Source of the DNA: Rhodobacteraceae bacterium HTCC2083
Lineage (GTDB): Bacteria; Pseudomonadota; Alphaproteobacteria; Rhodobacterales; Rhodobacteraceae
Direction: 5' to 3'
Assembly (NCBI GenBank): GCA_000156115.1
Contig: DS995276.1
Location: 500,017-564,016 of the forward strand
Length of the DNA: 64,000 nucleotides
Part shown: one piece after another, positions 54,693 to 63,270 of the stretch
How the letters are laid out: each line of letters begins with the position of its first letter
How positions within the stretch are numbered: position 1 is the first letter of the stretch
Program-made: the position numbers and the translations under genes
Notes under the pieces: model-generated
The model's database searches: none
The model's input: only the letters and a program-made list of their open reading frames with translations
What the model was told of the DNA's origin: nothing

Positions 54693-55958
54693 TCAAAGCC
54701 ACTCTGGGATGGTATCTCGATTTATCATTTCGTCAAAGGTCGGACGAGGCCGAATTACAGCGAATTGATCACCTTTGACCAGGACTTCGGGGATAAGGGG
54801 GCGCGTATTATATTCAGACGCCATCACAGCGCCGTAAGCACCGGCGGAACGGAACGCGACCAAATTGCCCGCTTTCAGGGGCGGCATTTGCCGTCCTTTG
54901 GCAAACGTATCGCCGCTTTCACAGACGGGTCCAACGATGTCATAGGGCGTCGGCAAAACACCGACTTCTGACTCTACCACAGGTACAATATCGTGGTGAG
55001 CATCATACATCGCTGGGCGGATCAAATCGTTCATCGCCCCGTCAATTATAAGAAATTCGCGATCCTCACCGGATTTCACATAGATCACTTCGCTGACCAA
55101 AAGCCCCGCATTGCCTGCGATCAAACGACCCGGCTCAATCTCAATCTCGCAGCCCAAGTGCCCGACACATTTCTTTATCAACGCGCCGTAATCCGTTGGC
55201 GACGGTGGTGCTTCATTCGAGCGTGCATACGGGATGCCAAGCCCGCCCCCGAGGTCCAAGCGAGAGATCTCATGTCCATCGGCACGAAGTTGCTCAGTTA
55301 GCTCTGCGACCTTGTTGTAAGCGGCTTCGAACGGCGCAAGATCGATCAATTGGCTGCCGATGTGCACATCGATCCCAATCACTTTGAGACCCGGAAGCGA
55401 CGCGGCCAAGGCGTAGACCTCGCGCGCACGGCTGATCGGGATACCAAATTTGTTTTCAGACTTTCCCGTTGCGATCTTCGCATGGGTTTTCGCATCAACA
55501 TCAGGATTCACCCGAATTGTAATCGGTGCGATAACATCAAGCGCAGTCGCGATTTCCGAAATGACCTGCATCTCGGGTTCGCTCTCCACATTGAACTGGC
55601 GAATGCCACCCGTAAGCGCCTGATGCACTTCTGCGCGCGTCTTCCCGATGCCGGAAAACACGATGCGTTCCCCTGGCACGCCTGCAGCCTTCGCACGCGC
55701 ATATTCCCCGCCAGAAACGACGTCCATTCCAGCACCCAACGCTGCAAGCGTCTTGAGAATTGCCTGATTGGACGCTGCTTTCATAGCATAGCACACAAGG
55801 TGTTCTGTACCTTCAAGCGCGTCGTCGAATAGCTTGAAATGACGCTCTAAAGTCGCGGTGGAATACACATAAAACGGTGTGCCCACGCTTGCGGCAATCT
55901 CGCTCAGCGGGACGTCTTCGGCGTGCAAAGCGCCGTCTCTGTAAAGAAAATGATCCAT
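54693..55958 (-). CDS. lysA: Diaminopimelate decarboxylase
   Basis: LysA decarboxylates meso-diaminopimelate to lysine with PLP. The 421-residue protein has the PLP lysine in VCYAMKAASNQAIL near residue 55, DVHIGSQL near residue 195, LDLGGGLGIPY near residue 235 and the C-terminal CESGDTFAKGR with the active-site cysteine. I take ATG 55958 (MDHFLYRDGAL), the usual start for this family, instead of the longer in-frame start at 55994. It is followed 36 bases later by the TIGR02302 gene. Confidence 0.96.
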   Translation of the reverse strand: MDHFLYRDGALHAEDVPLSEIAASVGTPFYVYSTATLERHFKLFDDALEGTEHLVCYAMKAASNQAILKTLAALGAGMDVVSGGEYARAKAAGVPGERIVFSGIGKTRAEVHQALTGGIRQFNVESEPEMQVISEIATALDVIAPITIRVNPDVDAKTHAKIATGKSENKFGIPISRAREVYALAASLPGLKVIGIDVHIGSQLIDLAPFEAAYNKVAELTEQLRADGHEISRLDLGGGLGIPYARSNEAPPSPTDYGALIKKCVGHLGCEIEIEPGRLIAGNAGLLVSEVIYVKSGEDREFLIIDGAMNDLIRPAMYDAHHDIVPVVESEVGVLPTPYDIVGPVCESGDTFAKGRQMPPLKAGNLVAFRSAGAYGAVMASEYNTRPLIPEVLVKGDQFAVIRPRPTFDEMINRDTIPEWL

Positions 55959-56014
55959 GCGCGCGTGAGTAATGACAAACTCTCGCGCATTCAATCACTA
56001 TCGCCACGCCCCGC

Positions 56015-56075
56015 TTCTTCGGTCCTAAAATACCTCGGGGGAAGGCTCCGCTTGCTGAGACGAGGGCAGCGCGCC
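56015..56075. repeat. Dispersed GC-rich intergenic repeat, copy 3
   Basis: CTTCTTCGGTCCTAAAATAC is followed by CTCGGGGGAAGGCTCCGCTT and GCTGAGACGAGGGCAGCG. It matches copy 1 (CTTCG..ACC..AAAA.ACCTCGGGG) and copy 2 closely. It lies between lysA and the ATP-grasp gene. Confidence 0.65.
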
Positions 56076-56080
56076 AATTC

Positions 56081-57286
56081 TTAAACCTGTTGTTCTTTGC
56101 GAAGCTGCTTCATCTGCTCGGTGCGCTCTTTCAAGATCGCCTGCGTGCGCGCCTCAACACGATCAAACACGGGAGCGAAATTAGCATTATTGATTCCGCG
56201 ATCATGAGGCAATTGATAGAGCGTGTGGAACGGGTTCGCATTGCATTCGATAATCACAGGACCATCTTCGCCAACCGCGATATCCCAACCAAAAACACCA
56301 AACTCTGGGAAAAGGCTGTGACCTTGATTCGCGACTTCTTTCACCTTTTCCCAATGCGGTACTTGAAAACCGGCAAAGCTCTTGCCAGAGATCGGATGTT
56401 GCTCAAGAATTTGACGGTCGGGGCCAGCGCCAGTGATAGCATGGCTGACTTTGCCAGTCTCCGCATCAACCGCCCCCAGCATAGAACCGGATTGCCAGAA
56501 GTTATCTGACATTGCTTTCGGGGATGGGATTTTCCAAACCGCATAGAGAACACGCGGCACGCTTTTTTCGATTACTGTGACAACGCGCATGGTTCCCACG
56601 GCGTGCCCTGCCAAAGCCGAGACGGCTTTGTGCTGTCGCACAGCACTCTGGAAGGTAAATCCTTCGGGATAATCTGTGATCACCTCATGTGCGAAGGCGT
56701 CGATGTCGAACGCTTTTCCATTGCCCATCTCGATCAAACCTTTGGCGGCATCGATGCCCTCCAGCAAGGCTGAGCCTACAGATTTCGACCCTTCCAAGGG
56801 TTTTGCAAAGACCGGATAAATCGCTTCGGATTTCAGAAACCGCGACACATCCGAAGGTGCGCGCAGGGTTTTGATCCCACCGAAGCCGCGCTCGGAATGG
56901 ACAACCGCTTGGGTCTCTGTTGTGGGCAGGTTCATGCCTTTCAGCATCGTCGTGTAGAGCACTTTGTCACGAATGAATGAACGCTTGTCGCCAAGCTTCG
57001 CAGGCGAGAGGCGCAGGTTCAACTGATAGCTACCTTTTTCACCGACAAACTGAAGCTTCTCTTCCGCAGTCAAGTCCGTGCGGTAATGCTGTGCTGCGTA
57101 ATACTCACCAAACGAAATGCCCGCCTTACGATCCAGTTTGAACATTTCGCGCATTTGCTTGATTGGGCTGACACCAAACTTGCGTGCGACCTCAACGATC
57201 ATCTTGGACGCGGGCATCGCCGCTCTATCTTGCGCCGCCAAAAGCGCTTTGTTGTTGTGGATCTGCGACGCGTCGATGCTGCTCAT
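56081..57286 (-). CDS. ATP-grasp protein, sugar-transfer-associated type
   Basis: A 401-residue cytoplasmic protein with an ATP-grasp fold: VFAKPLEGSKSVGSAL near residue 165 for nucleotide binding, and FGWDIAVGEDGPVIIECNAN near residue 345 with the metal-binding Asp/Glu/Asn set. It resembles the ATP-grasp family linked to exopolysaccharide and sugar-transfer loci (PF14397 type). It probably ligates a carboxylate to an amine; substrates are unknown. ATG 57286 follows AGAGGA. It is flanked by a repeat and by a DUF2834 gene and appears to be a single-gene unit. Confidence 0.75.
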   Translation of the reverse strand: MSSIDASQIHNNKALLAAQDRAAMPASKMIVEVARKFGVSPIKQMREMFKLDRKAGISFGEYYAAQHYRTDLTAEEKLQFVGEKGSYQLNLRLSPAKLGDKRSFIRDKVLYTTMLKGMNLPTTETQAVVHSERGFGGIKTLRAPSDVSRFLKSEAIYPVFAKPLEGSKSVGSALLEGIDAAKGLIEMGNGKAFDIDAFAHEVITDYPEGFTFQSAVRQHKAVSALAGHAVGTMRVVTVIEKSVPRVLYAVWKIPSPKAMSDNFWQSGSMLGAVDAETGKVSHAITGAGPDRQILEQHPISGKSFAGFQVPHWEKVKEVANQGHSLFPEFGVFGWDIAVGEDGPVIIECNANPFHTLYQLPHDRGINNANFAPVFDRVEARTQAILKERTEQMKQLRKEQQV

Positions 57287-57423
57287 CGGATATTCCTCTG
57301 CGTGAATTGTATATTGCAGAGAAAAATTGCCTTCAAATGTGCTCAAATTTGGGCAGATTAAGGCCAAATTCAGGAAAATAGATCACATACAGCGTTTTTG
57401 TTTCCAAATTCGCAAACAAGCGA

Positions 57424-57741
57424 TCAACTGACGGGACGAGTGCGCAAAAACAAATACAAAGGCAAACCACAGCTGACACCAATGCAAAAGGTTGCGGGGA
57501 TCGCGATCACCGCACTCCAATTGCGGCGCGTAAACACCTCTGCCAAGATCCAGACCGTCAAAGCAGCCGCAGCAATTGTGAGATCCCAAACCAGGCCAGA
57601 ACTCGCCGTGTTGCTATGCCAAGCATCCACCATTTTCATGATGTCCCAGCCCTCGGCATGAAACCACTGAATGAAATAAAACATTGGATGGATCGCGCCC
57701 CAAACGGCAAGCGCGAGGTAGATCATACGTAGGGGCGACAT
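57424..57741 (-). CDS. DUF2834 family small membrane protein
   Basis: A 105-residue inner-membrane protein with three hydrophobic helices (MIYLALAVWGAIHPMFYFI; DLTIAAAALTVWILAEVF; AVIAIPATFCIGVSCGLPLY), matching DUF2834. The function is unknown. It lies downstream of argH and a tiny lipoprotein gene on the same strand, with a 19-base gap. Confidence 0.85.
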   Translation of the reverse strand: MSPLRMIYLALAVWGAIHPMFYFIQWFHAEGWDIMKMVDAWHSNTASSGLVWDLTIAAAALTVWILAEVFTRRNWSAVIAIPATFCIGVSCGLPLYLFLRTRPVS

Positions 57742-57760
57742 CGTAGTCTCCTTCTCAAAC

Positions 57761-57916
57761 TCAGTTGTTTTGTTCCTGTTCAGCGTTTTTTTGTGCGGCG
57801 GCGGCTCTTTCCTCCAGCCGTTCTTTCAATGGTTTTGTGGGTTTTGTGGGCATCCCGTCAGCTCCACAAGACGCAACAAACGCAACAACAGTCAAACCGA
57901 ACATAAGCCGGTTCAT
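57761..57916 (-). CDS. Tiny lipoprotein downstream of argH
   Basis: A 51-residue protein with a lipobox VAFVASC, so Cys17 should be lipidated after cleavage. The mature part is a short charged helix ([20 protein letters not shown]). The ATG at 57916 overlaps the argH stop as ATGA. Similar tiny lipoproteins between argH and lysA occur in related bacteria, to my knowledge; the role is unknown. Confidence 0.8.
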   Translation of the reverse strand: MNRLMFGLTVVAFVASCGADGMPTKPTKPLKERLEERAAAAQKNAEQEQNN

Positions 57917-59304
57917 GCCAAAATCTCCCGCCAACGCGTAACTTGAGCACGCACTTGCACGGGCGCGGTTCCCCCATAGGACGTGCGCGACGCCACGGAG
58001 GCTTCCACGCTCAACACGGAAAATACATCCTGCGTGATCTCGGCACAAACAGATTGCAGCTGCTCCAAACTCAAATCAGGCAGATCGCAGCCCTCTTTTT
58101 CAGCCAAGGCTACCAAAGATCCCGTCACATGATGTGCGTCGCGAAACGGCATGTTCAACGCGCGCACACACCAATCCGCCAAATCAGTCGCAGTGGAGAA
58201 ACCCGACCCCGCCGCCGCAGCGAGACTTTCACGGTTTGCCGTCATATCGCGCACCATGCCATCCATTGCCGCCAGCGCGAGCATCCAGTTATCCGCTGCA
58301 TCAAACACCTGCTCTTTGTCTTCCTGCATGTCCTTGGAATAGGCCAAGGGGAGACCCTTCATCACGATCATCAACGCTGTGTTTGCACCGAATATCCGTC
58401 CAATCTTCGCACGGATCAATTCTGCTGCATCAGGGTTTTTCTTCTGTGGCATGATGGAAGACCCCGTCGAAAAACGATCTGACAAAGTCACAAACCGGAA
58501 TTGTGCAGATGACCAAATCACGAGCTCTTCTGCTAAACGGCTGAGATGAACCGCGCAAATTGATGCTGTGCTCAAAAACTCCAGGGCAAAATCACGATCA
58601 CTTACCGCATCGAGCGAATTTGCAGAAGGACGATCAAACCCAAGCGCCTGCGCTGTGGCATCTCGATCAATCGGAAATGACGTTCCCGCCAAAGCAGCCG
58701 CGCCAAGTGGGCTTTCATTCATGCGCACACGCGCATCTCGCACTCGCGACAAGTCGCGTCTCAACATCTCGACATAGGCCATCATGTGATGCCCCCAAGT
58801 CACCGGTTGCGCTGTTTGCAAGTGCGTAAACCCCGGCATAACCCAATCCGCGCCTGCTTCAGCTTGATCCAACAAACCGCCAATCAAAGACAAAATTGCG
58901 CCTTCGGCTGCATCCAACTGATCCCGTACCCATAGTTTAAAATCTGTCGCGACCTGATCATTACGCGAACGCGCCGTGTGCAAACGCCCTGCCGGCTCAC
59001 CGACGATTTCTTTCAAACGCGCTTCCACATTCATGTGAATGTCTTCTAAAGCGGCTGAATACTCGAACGATCCCGTTTCAATCTCTGACAAGACCGTGAG
59101 CAGCCCTTCCCGAATGGCACCCGCGTCGGTATCTCTGATGATACCTTGGGCCGCCAACATGCTTGCATGGGCTCGGGAACCGTCGATGTCCTGACGCGCC
59201 ATACGTTTGTCAAACCCGATTGAGGCATTAATTGCCTCCATAATCGCATCGGGTCCGGAAGCGAAACGGCCGCCCCACATCGCATTGGAAGAAGATTTGG
59301 TCAT
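57913..59304 (-). CDS. argH: Argininosuccinate lyase
   Basis: ArgH splits argininosuccinate to arginine and fumarate. The 463-residue protein carries the fumarase/aspartase-superfamily signature [16 protein letters not shown] near residue 280, and [13 protein letters not shown] near residue 112 and [14 protein letters not shown] near residue 157 with catalytic residues. I start at ATG 59304, because a longer in-frame extension would run across the divergent thioredoxin gene. Its start is only 21 bases from the start of that gene. Confidence 0.97.
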   Translation of the reverse strand: MTKSSSNAMWGGRFASGPDAIMEAINASIGFDKRMARQDIDGSRAHASMLAAQGIIRDTDAGAIREGLLTVLSEIETGSFEYSAALEDIHMNVEARLKEIVGEPAGRLHTARSRNDQVATDFKLWVRDQLDAAEGAILSLIGGLLDQAEAGADWVMPGFTHLQTAQPVTWGHHMMAYVEMLRRDLSRVRDARVRMNESPLGAAALAGTSFPIDRDATAQALGFDRPSANSLDAVSDRDFALEFLSTASICAVHLSRLAEELVIWSSAQFRFVTLSDRFSTGSSIMPQKKNPDAAELIRAKIGRIFGANTALMIVMKGLPLAYSKDMQEDKEQVFDAADNWMLALAAMDGMVRDMTANRESLAAAAGSGFSTATDLADWCVRALNMPFRDAHHVTGSLVALAEKEGCDLPDLSLEQLQSVCAEITQDVFSVLSVEASVASRTSYGGTAPVQVRAQVTRWREILA

Positions 59305-59325
59305 GTGCCTACCCTTGGAGGGAAA

Positions 59326-59895
59326 ATGAAAAACTTTATTGCTGCGCTGATGTATACCGCTCTGATGATGGGTGCAAATGCTGCCACCGCCGATATGAGC
59401 GAAATCGCCGCGATGCGAAGCGGGGAAATGGGAAAACTGAACTTTCATTCCGAGGCGAAACAAACCTCCGACGATGAATACGTGAAAGACGATGGCACGA
59501 CAGGCACGCTCGCAGATCACACAGGCAAAGTTGTACTACTGAATTTCTGGGCTACGTGGTGCGCTCCATGCCGTAAAGAAATGCCAATGCTCTCAGAATT
59601 GCAAAGCGAACTCGGTAGCGCTCAATTCGAAGTCCTCACGCTTGCCACAGGTCGCAACGCCCCCCCTGCGATGAAAAAATTCTTTAAAGACATCGGCGTT
59701 GATAACCTGCCGCTACACCGTGACCCGAAACAGAAAGTTGCTCGAGACATGGGCGTGCTTGGCCTGCCGATCACAGTCATTCTAAATGAAAAAGGCGATG
59801 AAATTGCGCGCCTGCGCGGGGATGCCGATTGGTCTTCAGACAATGCTAAAGACATCCTGAAAGCGGTCATCGCAAAGAGCTTCCCCGCACAATAG
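59326..59895 (+). CDS. TlpA-like periplasmic thioredoxin
   Basis: A 189-residue protein with an N-terminal signal sequence or anchor ([20 protein letters not shown]) and a thioredoxin fold with the active site W-C-A-P-C ([16 protein letters not shown] near residue 84) and the cis-proline LGLPITVI. TlpA proteins reduce periplasmic disulfides, for example in cytochrome oxidase or cytochrome c maturation. GGAGGG precedes ATG 59326; GTG 59305 is an unlikely start. It is divergent from argH. Confidence 0.92.
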   Translation: MKNFIAALMYTALMMGANAATADMSEIAAMRSGEMGKLNFHSEAKQTSDDEYVKDDGTTGTLADHTGKVVLLNFWATWCAPCRKEMPMLSELQSELGSAQFEVLTLATGRNAPPAMKKFFKDIGVDNLPLHRDPKQKVARDMGVLGLPITVILNEKGDEIARLRGDADWSSDNAKDILKAVIAKSFPAQ

Positions 59896-59896
59896 C

Positions 59897-59940
59897 TTCT
59901 TTGGTCCCAAAATACCACGGAGTTTGAGGCACCGCCTCAA
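59897..59940. repeat. Dispersed GC-rich intergenic repeat, copy 4 (shortened)
   Basis: TTCTTTGGTCCCAAAATACC matches copy 3 (CTTCGGTCCTAAAATACC). It then diverges into a small hairpin TTGAGGC-ACC-GCCTCAA (59924-59940). It sits directly after the thioredoxin gene. Confidence 0.5.
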
Positions 59941-59965
59941 TCTGCCAGCTTTAGCGGGCTAAAAC

Positions 59966-59986
59966 TGCGCGCCCCGAAGGGCGCAC
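59966..59986 (-). terminator. Hairpin after the Hint-domain gene
   Basis: A GCGCCC-TTCG-GGGCGC stem-loop on the minus strand lies about ten bases beyond the Hint gene stop and is followed by GTTTTAG. It may serve both convergent genes. Confidence 0.6.
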
Positions 59987-59993
59987 AATAAGC

Positions 59994-61058
59994 TCACGCT
60001 GCTTCGTGGGTCAGGATCGCCGCCTCAGATTGCGACAAGATCCGTCTCGCATAGCCGCCATAACAGTTAGGGTCCGTTTCAATCTGATCATTCACACGCG
60101 CCAACCTCGCCCGATCCTCTTCGGGAATCGTCGTCAAAGCGCTTGATGCGGGATGGAAACTCTCCGTCTCCACACCATTGGCCAAAACGATCTGATGGCT
60201 TGGCAACATCAAATGAATGTAGGTAACTTCTTTCACCTGCGTATCTCGCGTCACCGTCGTGCCGTTAACAAGATCCTTTGCAGCCACCAGAACCTCTGGC
60301 GTATTGAAAAGATCACGTGCGATTGCCCCTTTGACCAACATTCGGTGATTTGGCGATACTAGGAACTCTTGATCAGGCCGCTCTAAATCAAATGCCCCTG
60401 CACGAATGCGGATCGGGCGCAGCTCAGGCATCGCAAACAGGCGCGCGCCTGTCATGCGGCGTGAGCCAATCCATTGGATGTCCTGCGCACCGCTATCACG
60501 CGTTTGCAAACGATCGCTTTCGCGCAAATCCTCGACGGCGACATTGCCCTCAGGCGTTTCAATCATGGTACCCGGCGTGAAACAGATCACGCCTCCCGAT
60601 GAAACAGACACCATATCATGCCCGCGAATGTCGATCGTGTGGTGCACGACCCACAAATCAACGTCCTTTGGAGGCATTTCATCGAGGAACATCAGTAGCG
60701 GCGCTTTACTGCCCGCCACCTCAATGACCGTCAGCGTGTAGCTTTGCGCGCCGTCCGTCACCACGAAACTGCTGTCGCGGATCGGATGCTCTACATCGGT
60801 ATCGTCAAAATTTCTGTCGTCTGTCATTGCTGCACCAACAAGTTTGCGCACCATTTTTGCTGCGCACTTGCGAATACTCGCATCACCGTCTGCCTCATCC
60901 AACCGCAACAACTCCGCTGGTCCGTCAACGCGAATTGCGTCGCCAGTCCAGGCCCAAGCCGTACCAACATCCAAGGACTGCAGTGGAACAGCCCTCATAC
61001 CATCTAACTTTGTTTGCGACCAAGAAATGACAAACGTGCCTTTTAAGCCCGTTTTCAT
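59994..61058 (-). CDS. Hint-domain (Hedgehog/intein-type) protein
   Basis: The 354-residue protein has a variable N-terminal part (residues 1-155) and a Hint_2 module. Block A starts with the nucleophile in VICFTPGTMIETPEGNVAVE near residue 158, block B is LVSPNHRMLVKG near residue 232, and the end block reads EVTYIHLMLPSHQIVLANG near residue 277, followed by ESFHP. Such modules self-cleave in hedgehog and inteins; in Roseobacters they are common and their activity is mostly untested. No asparagine/extein junction of a classic intein is seen. A decayed relative lies at 5480-6435. Confidence 0.88.
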   Translation of the reverse strand: MKTGLKGTFVISWSQTKLDGMRAVPLQSLDVGTAWAWTGDAIRVDGPAELLRLDEADGDASIRKCAAKMVRKLVGAAMTDDRNFDDTDVEHPIRDSSFVVTDGAQSYTLTVIEVAGSKAPLLMFLDEMPPKDVDLWVVHHTIDIRGHDMVSVSSGGVICFTPGTMIETPEGNVAVEDLRESDRLQTRDSGAQDIQWIGSRRMTGARLFAMPELRPIRIRAGAFDLERPDQEFLVSPNHRMLVKGAIARDLFNTPEVLVAAKDLVNGTTVTRDTQVKEVTYIHLMLPSHQIVLANGVETESFHPASSALTTIPEEDRARLARVNDQIETDPNCYGGYARRILSQSEAAILTHEAA

Positions 61059-61167
61059 CTTCTAACTCTGCCTCGTTCTTCTTTTTTTATTACCAAAGGG
61101 TTAACAAACGAAATTAGAGCTGGAAAGAATTATCTGGAGTGCACCTTGAGATTGTGACTTGAATGTC

Positions 61168-62094
61168 TCAGAATTTCAAAGCGAGCCTGATCGAGCCCAC
61201 AATTTGATCGCTCGCCTGAGTGGTAAATTCACGCCCCAAGTAGGTCACACCAAAGAAGCCGTGACTATTCTTTTTCTGCCAATACACACCTGCGCGCGCA
61301 CGGTTTCTTGTATCGCTCAAGGTGAACCCTTGGCTCGCCGGTAAATAGGCACTGTCAGAAACAATCGCTGTATCGACGCCGACAACAAACGAATACCCTC
61401 CGTCGCCCAAAAGCATAGTCCTGTAGCGCTGGCCGGTGATCCCGTCACGTATCATTAGATCGCTTTGGGTGAGCGATCCAAGCTCAAAATCAACACCGGC
61501 GCGCATCAGCGTTTCGACCCCTCTACGTGCTTCGACAAACGGGCGGAGTTGGCTGCGCGCGCCAAAGGATATCGGCTTGCCAAATTCAATAATTGCGCCC
61601 AGATAAAAGTCATTGCCAAGCTGTGAATTGCGTACCGCTTGTGACGGTGGAGCAACGCCTAACCCATCATGGAGTGCGGTTTGGAATTGATCCAAACGCG
61701 TCTGTGGACCAATGGCGACCATCTCTGCACCCATCGCAATTTCGAAACCGGAATGCTGATAGTGCGTGTGCAAGCCTAAGCTGACCGAACCCGCGTAAGG
61801 GCGATCCCCCGCCGCAGGTGACATAAGATTATCAGGCGACTTGATGTCCGCTTGCAGGCGAAATTCCAAAAACTCGCCCGCGCGCGTGGGCAGTTTGCCA
61901 CCCCATGCAGTTCCGTAGATACGGCTTGAAACATAGGACCCCGTTTGACCGCGATCTTTCAAATTCCCTAGGAAATCGTTGTTTATCAAGCGACCATAGC
62001 CAAGCTGCACACGCTCTTGAGCGTTTGAAATTGCAGGCGAAAACGTTGCAATTCCAAGCAAGGCAGCCTTCAAAGTAACGTGCAGAGCGCGCAT
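61168..62094 (-). CDS. LpxR-like lipid A 3'-O-deacylase (DUF2219)
   Basis: A 308-residue outer-membrane beta-barrel protein with a signal peptide (MRALHVTLKAALLGIATFS, then PAISNAQ). The N-terminal INNDFLGNLKDRGQTGSY and later GDRPYAGSVSLGLHTHYQHS match the LpxR/DUF2219 family, in which Asn-Asp and a histidine form the calcium-dependent active site. The C-terminus ends in phenylalanine (SIRLALKF), as outer-membrane barrels do. It likely trims or remodels lipid A. ATG 62094 follows TTGGAAA; an earlier in-frame start adds only four residues. Confidence 0.82.
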   Translation of the reverse strand: MRALHVTLKAALLGIATFSPAISNAQERVQLGYGRLINNDFLGNLKDRGQTGSYVSSRIYGTAWGGKLPTRAGEFLEFRLQADIKSPDNLMSPAAGDRPYAGSVSLGLHTHYQHSGFEIAMGAEMVAIGPQTRLDQFQTALHDGLGVAPPSQAVRNSQLGNDFYLGAIIEFGKPISFGARSQLRPFVEARRGVETLMRAGVDFELGSLTQSDLMIRDGITGQRYRTMLLGDGGYSFVVGVDTAIVSDSAYLPASQGFTLSDTRNRARAGVYWQKKNSHGFFGVTYLGREFTTQASDQIVGSIRLALKF

Positions 62095-62213
62095 ATGATT
62101 TTCCAATTCTGGTCTTCAAGACTTCACGGGTTTACCCGTTTGCCGTGCATCGAACTAGCCACATCGTGTCCCAAGCCATTTTGGGTAGAACTTCTGTGTC
62201 AAATTCGCCGCGT

Positions 62214-62600
62214 TCAATATCCCGATGCACCATCGCTCGTTAGGTCATGCACCTCCGTGCCACTAAATGGTGGGTTAAACACGCTGACCAACACCATATC
62301 TGCCCCTTTATGGACGCGCATGAAATGGCGGTCATGTTTGTCTAGCGCATAGATCGTACCTATTTCGATCGGGTATACGGTCCCGTCAGCGACCTCGATC
62401 TCGCCAGATCCCGCGATGCAATAGCATGCTTCCAAGTGGTTATTGTATTGCAAATTCGACTCAGTGCCTGCGTTTACTACCGTATGGCACACCGTGAATC
62501 CCATCTCATCAGCGCTCGTCAACAGTCGGTGACTTGTCCCATTTCCATAGTCCACGAAATGCTCTGTCTGCGCGACATCATTCAGGCTTCTTACTATCAT
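62214..62600 (-). CDS. ectC: Solitary, diverged L-ectoine synthase-like cupin (EctC)
   Basis: EctC closes N-gamma-acetyl-diaminobutyrate to ectoine. This 128-residue cupin begins MIVRSLNDV and keeps the metal-binding positions known for EctC: E57 ([12 protein letters not shown]), Y84 (TIYALDKHD) and H92. The conserved Trp near position 21 is missing (GNGTSHRLL), and the Cys usually before VF is serine (VSVFNPP). ectA, ectB and ask_ect are absent here, so it may use an imported or different substrate. It stands alone between the LpxR-like gene and the Lrp regulator. Confidence 0.8.
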   Translation of the reverse strand: MIVRSLNDVAQTEHFVDYGNGTSHRLLTSADEMGFTVCHTVVNAGTESNLQYNNHLEACYCIAGSGEIEVADGTVYPIEIGTIYALDKHDRHFMRVHKGADMVLVSVFNPPFSGTEVHDLTSDGASGY

Positions 62601-62668
62601 AACAGTGTCCTATCCAAACTCACTTCAAGGTCGGATATATCTTAACCTGAGCAAGAACTTGACGCATT

Positions 62669-63130
62669 CTAAGTCACGGGCAGCGCTGTGGTCTTGAACA
62701 CCGTTCGCAACGCAAAAGAGCTTTGCATCTGTGCGACCCCCGGCAGTCTCGCGAGGTATTGGCGATGAATGCGCGCAAAATCTTCTGTGTCCTCTGCTAC
62801 AACCTTAAGAAGGTAGTCAGCAGATCCAGCCATCAAATGACATTCCAGCACGTCAGGAATGCGCGCGACCGATTTCTCAAACGCGTCAAGCACATCATCC
62901 GCCTGCCCGCGCAGCGTGATTTCAACAAAAACCGTAGAAGGCACTCCGACCTTGCGCGCATCCAGCAACGCAACATAATCGCGAATATAGCCCTCTGTTT
63001 CCAAACGCTGAACGCGCCGATGGCACGCGGAGGGCGACAGATTAACCGCGTCTGATAGAGCCGAATTCGACATACGCCCGCTCTTTTGCAAAGCACTCAG
63101 AATACGTTTATCCGTTGCATCAAGACTCAT
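62669..63130 (-). CDS. Lrp/AsnC family transcriptional regulator
   Basis: A 153-residue regulator with an N-terminal helix-turn-helix (LDATDKRILSALQKSGRMSN, then LSDAVNLSPSACHRRVQRLE) and a C-terminal RAM effector domain (VFVEITLRGQADDVLDAF; AGSADYLLKVVAED). It is divergent from alanine dehydrogenase across 140 bases, the classical position of the AldR-type activator that senses alanine. It probably binds that intergenic region. Confidence 0.93.
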   Translation of the reverse strand: MSLDATDKRILSALQKSGRMSNSALSDAVNLSPSACHRRVQRLETEGYIRDYVALLDARKVGVPSTVFVEITLRGQADDVLDAFEKSVARIPDVLECHLMAGSADYLLKVVAEDTEDFARIHRQYLARLPGVAQMQSSFALRTVFKTTALPVT

Positions 63131-63270
63131 TGTGCAAATTTCCTTTCGTCAAGGCGACCACAATTCGAATAATCTTGTGATTTTGGGCGCTACCATAGGC
63201 AATATTTCACAACACTTGCAGCCAACTTCTTGCCAATTTCAAGACAAATCGCAAACGGAGGATATGCGAG

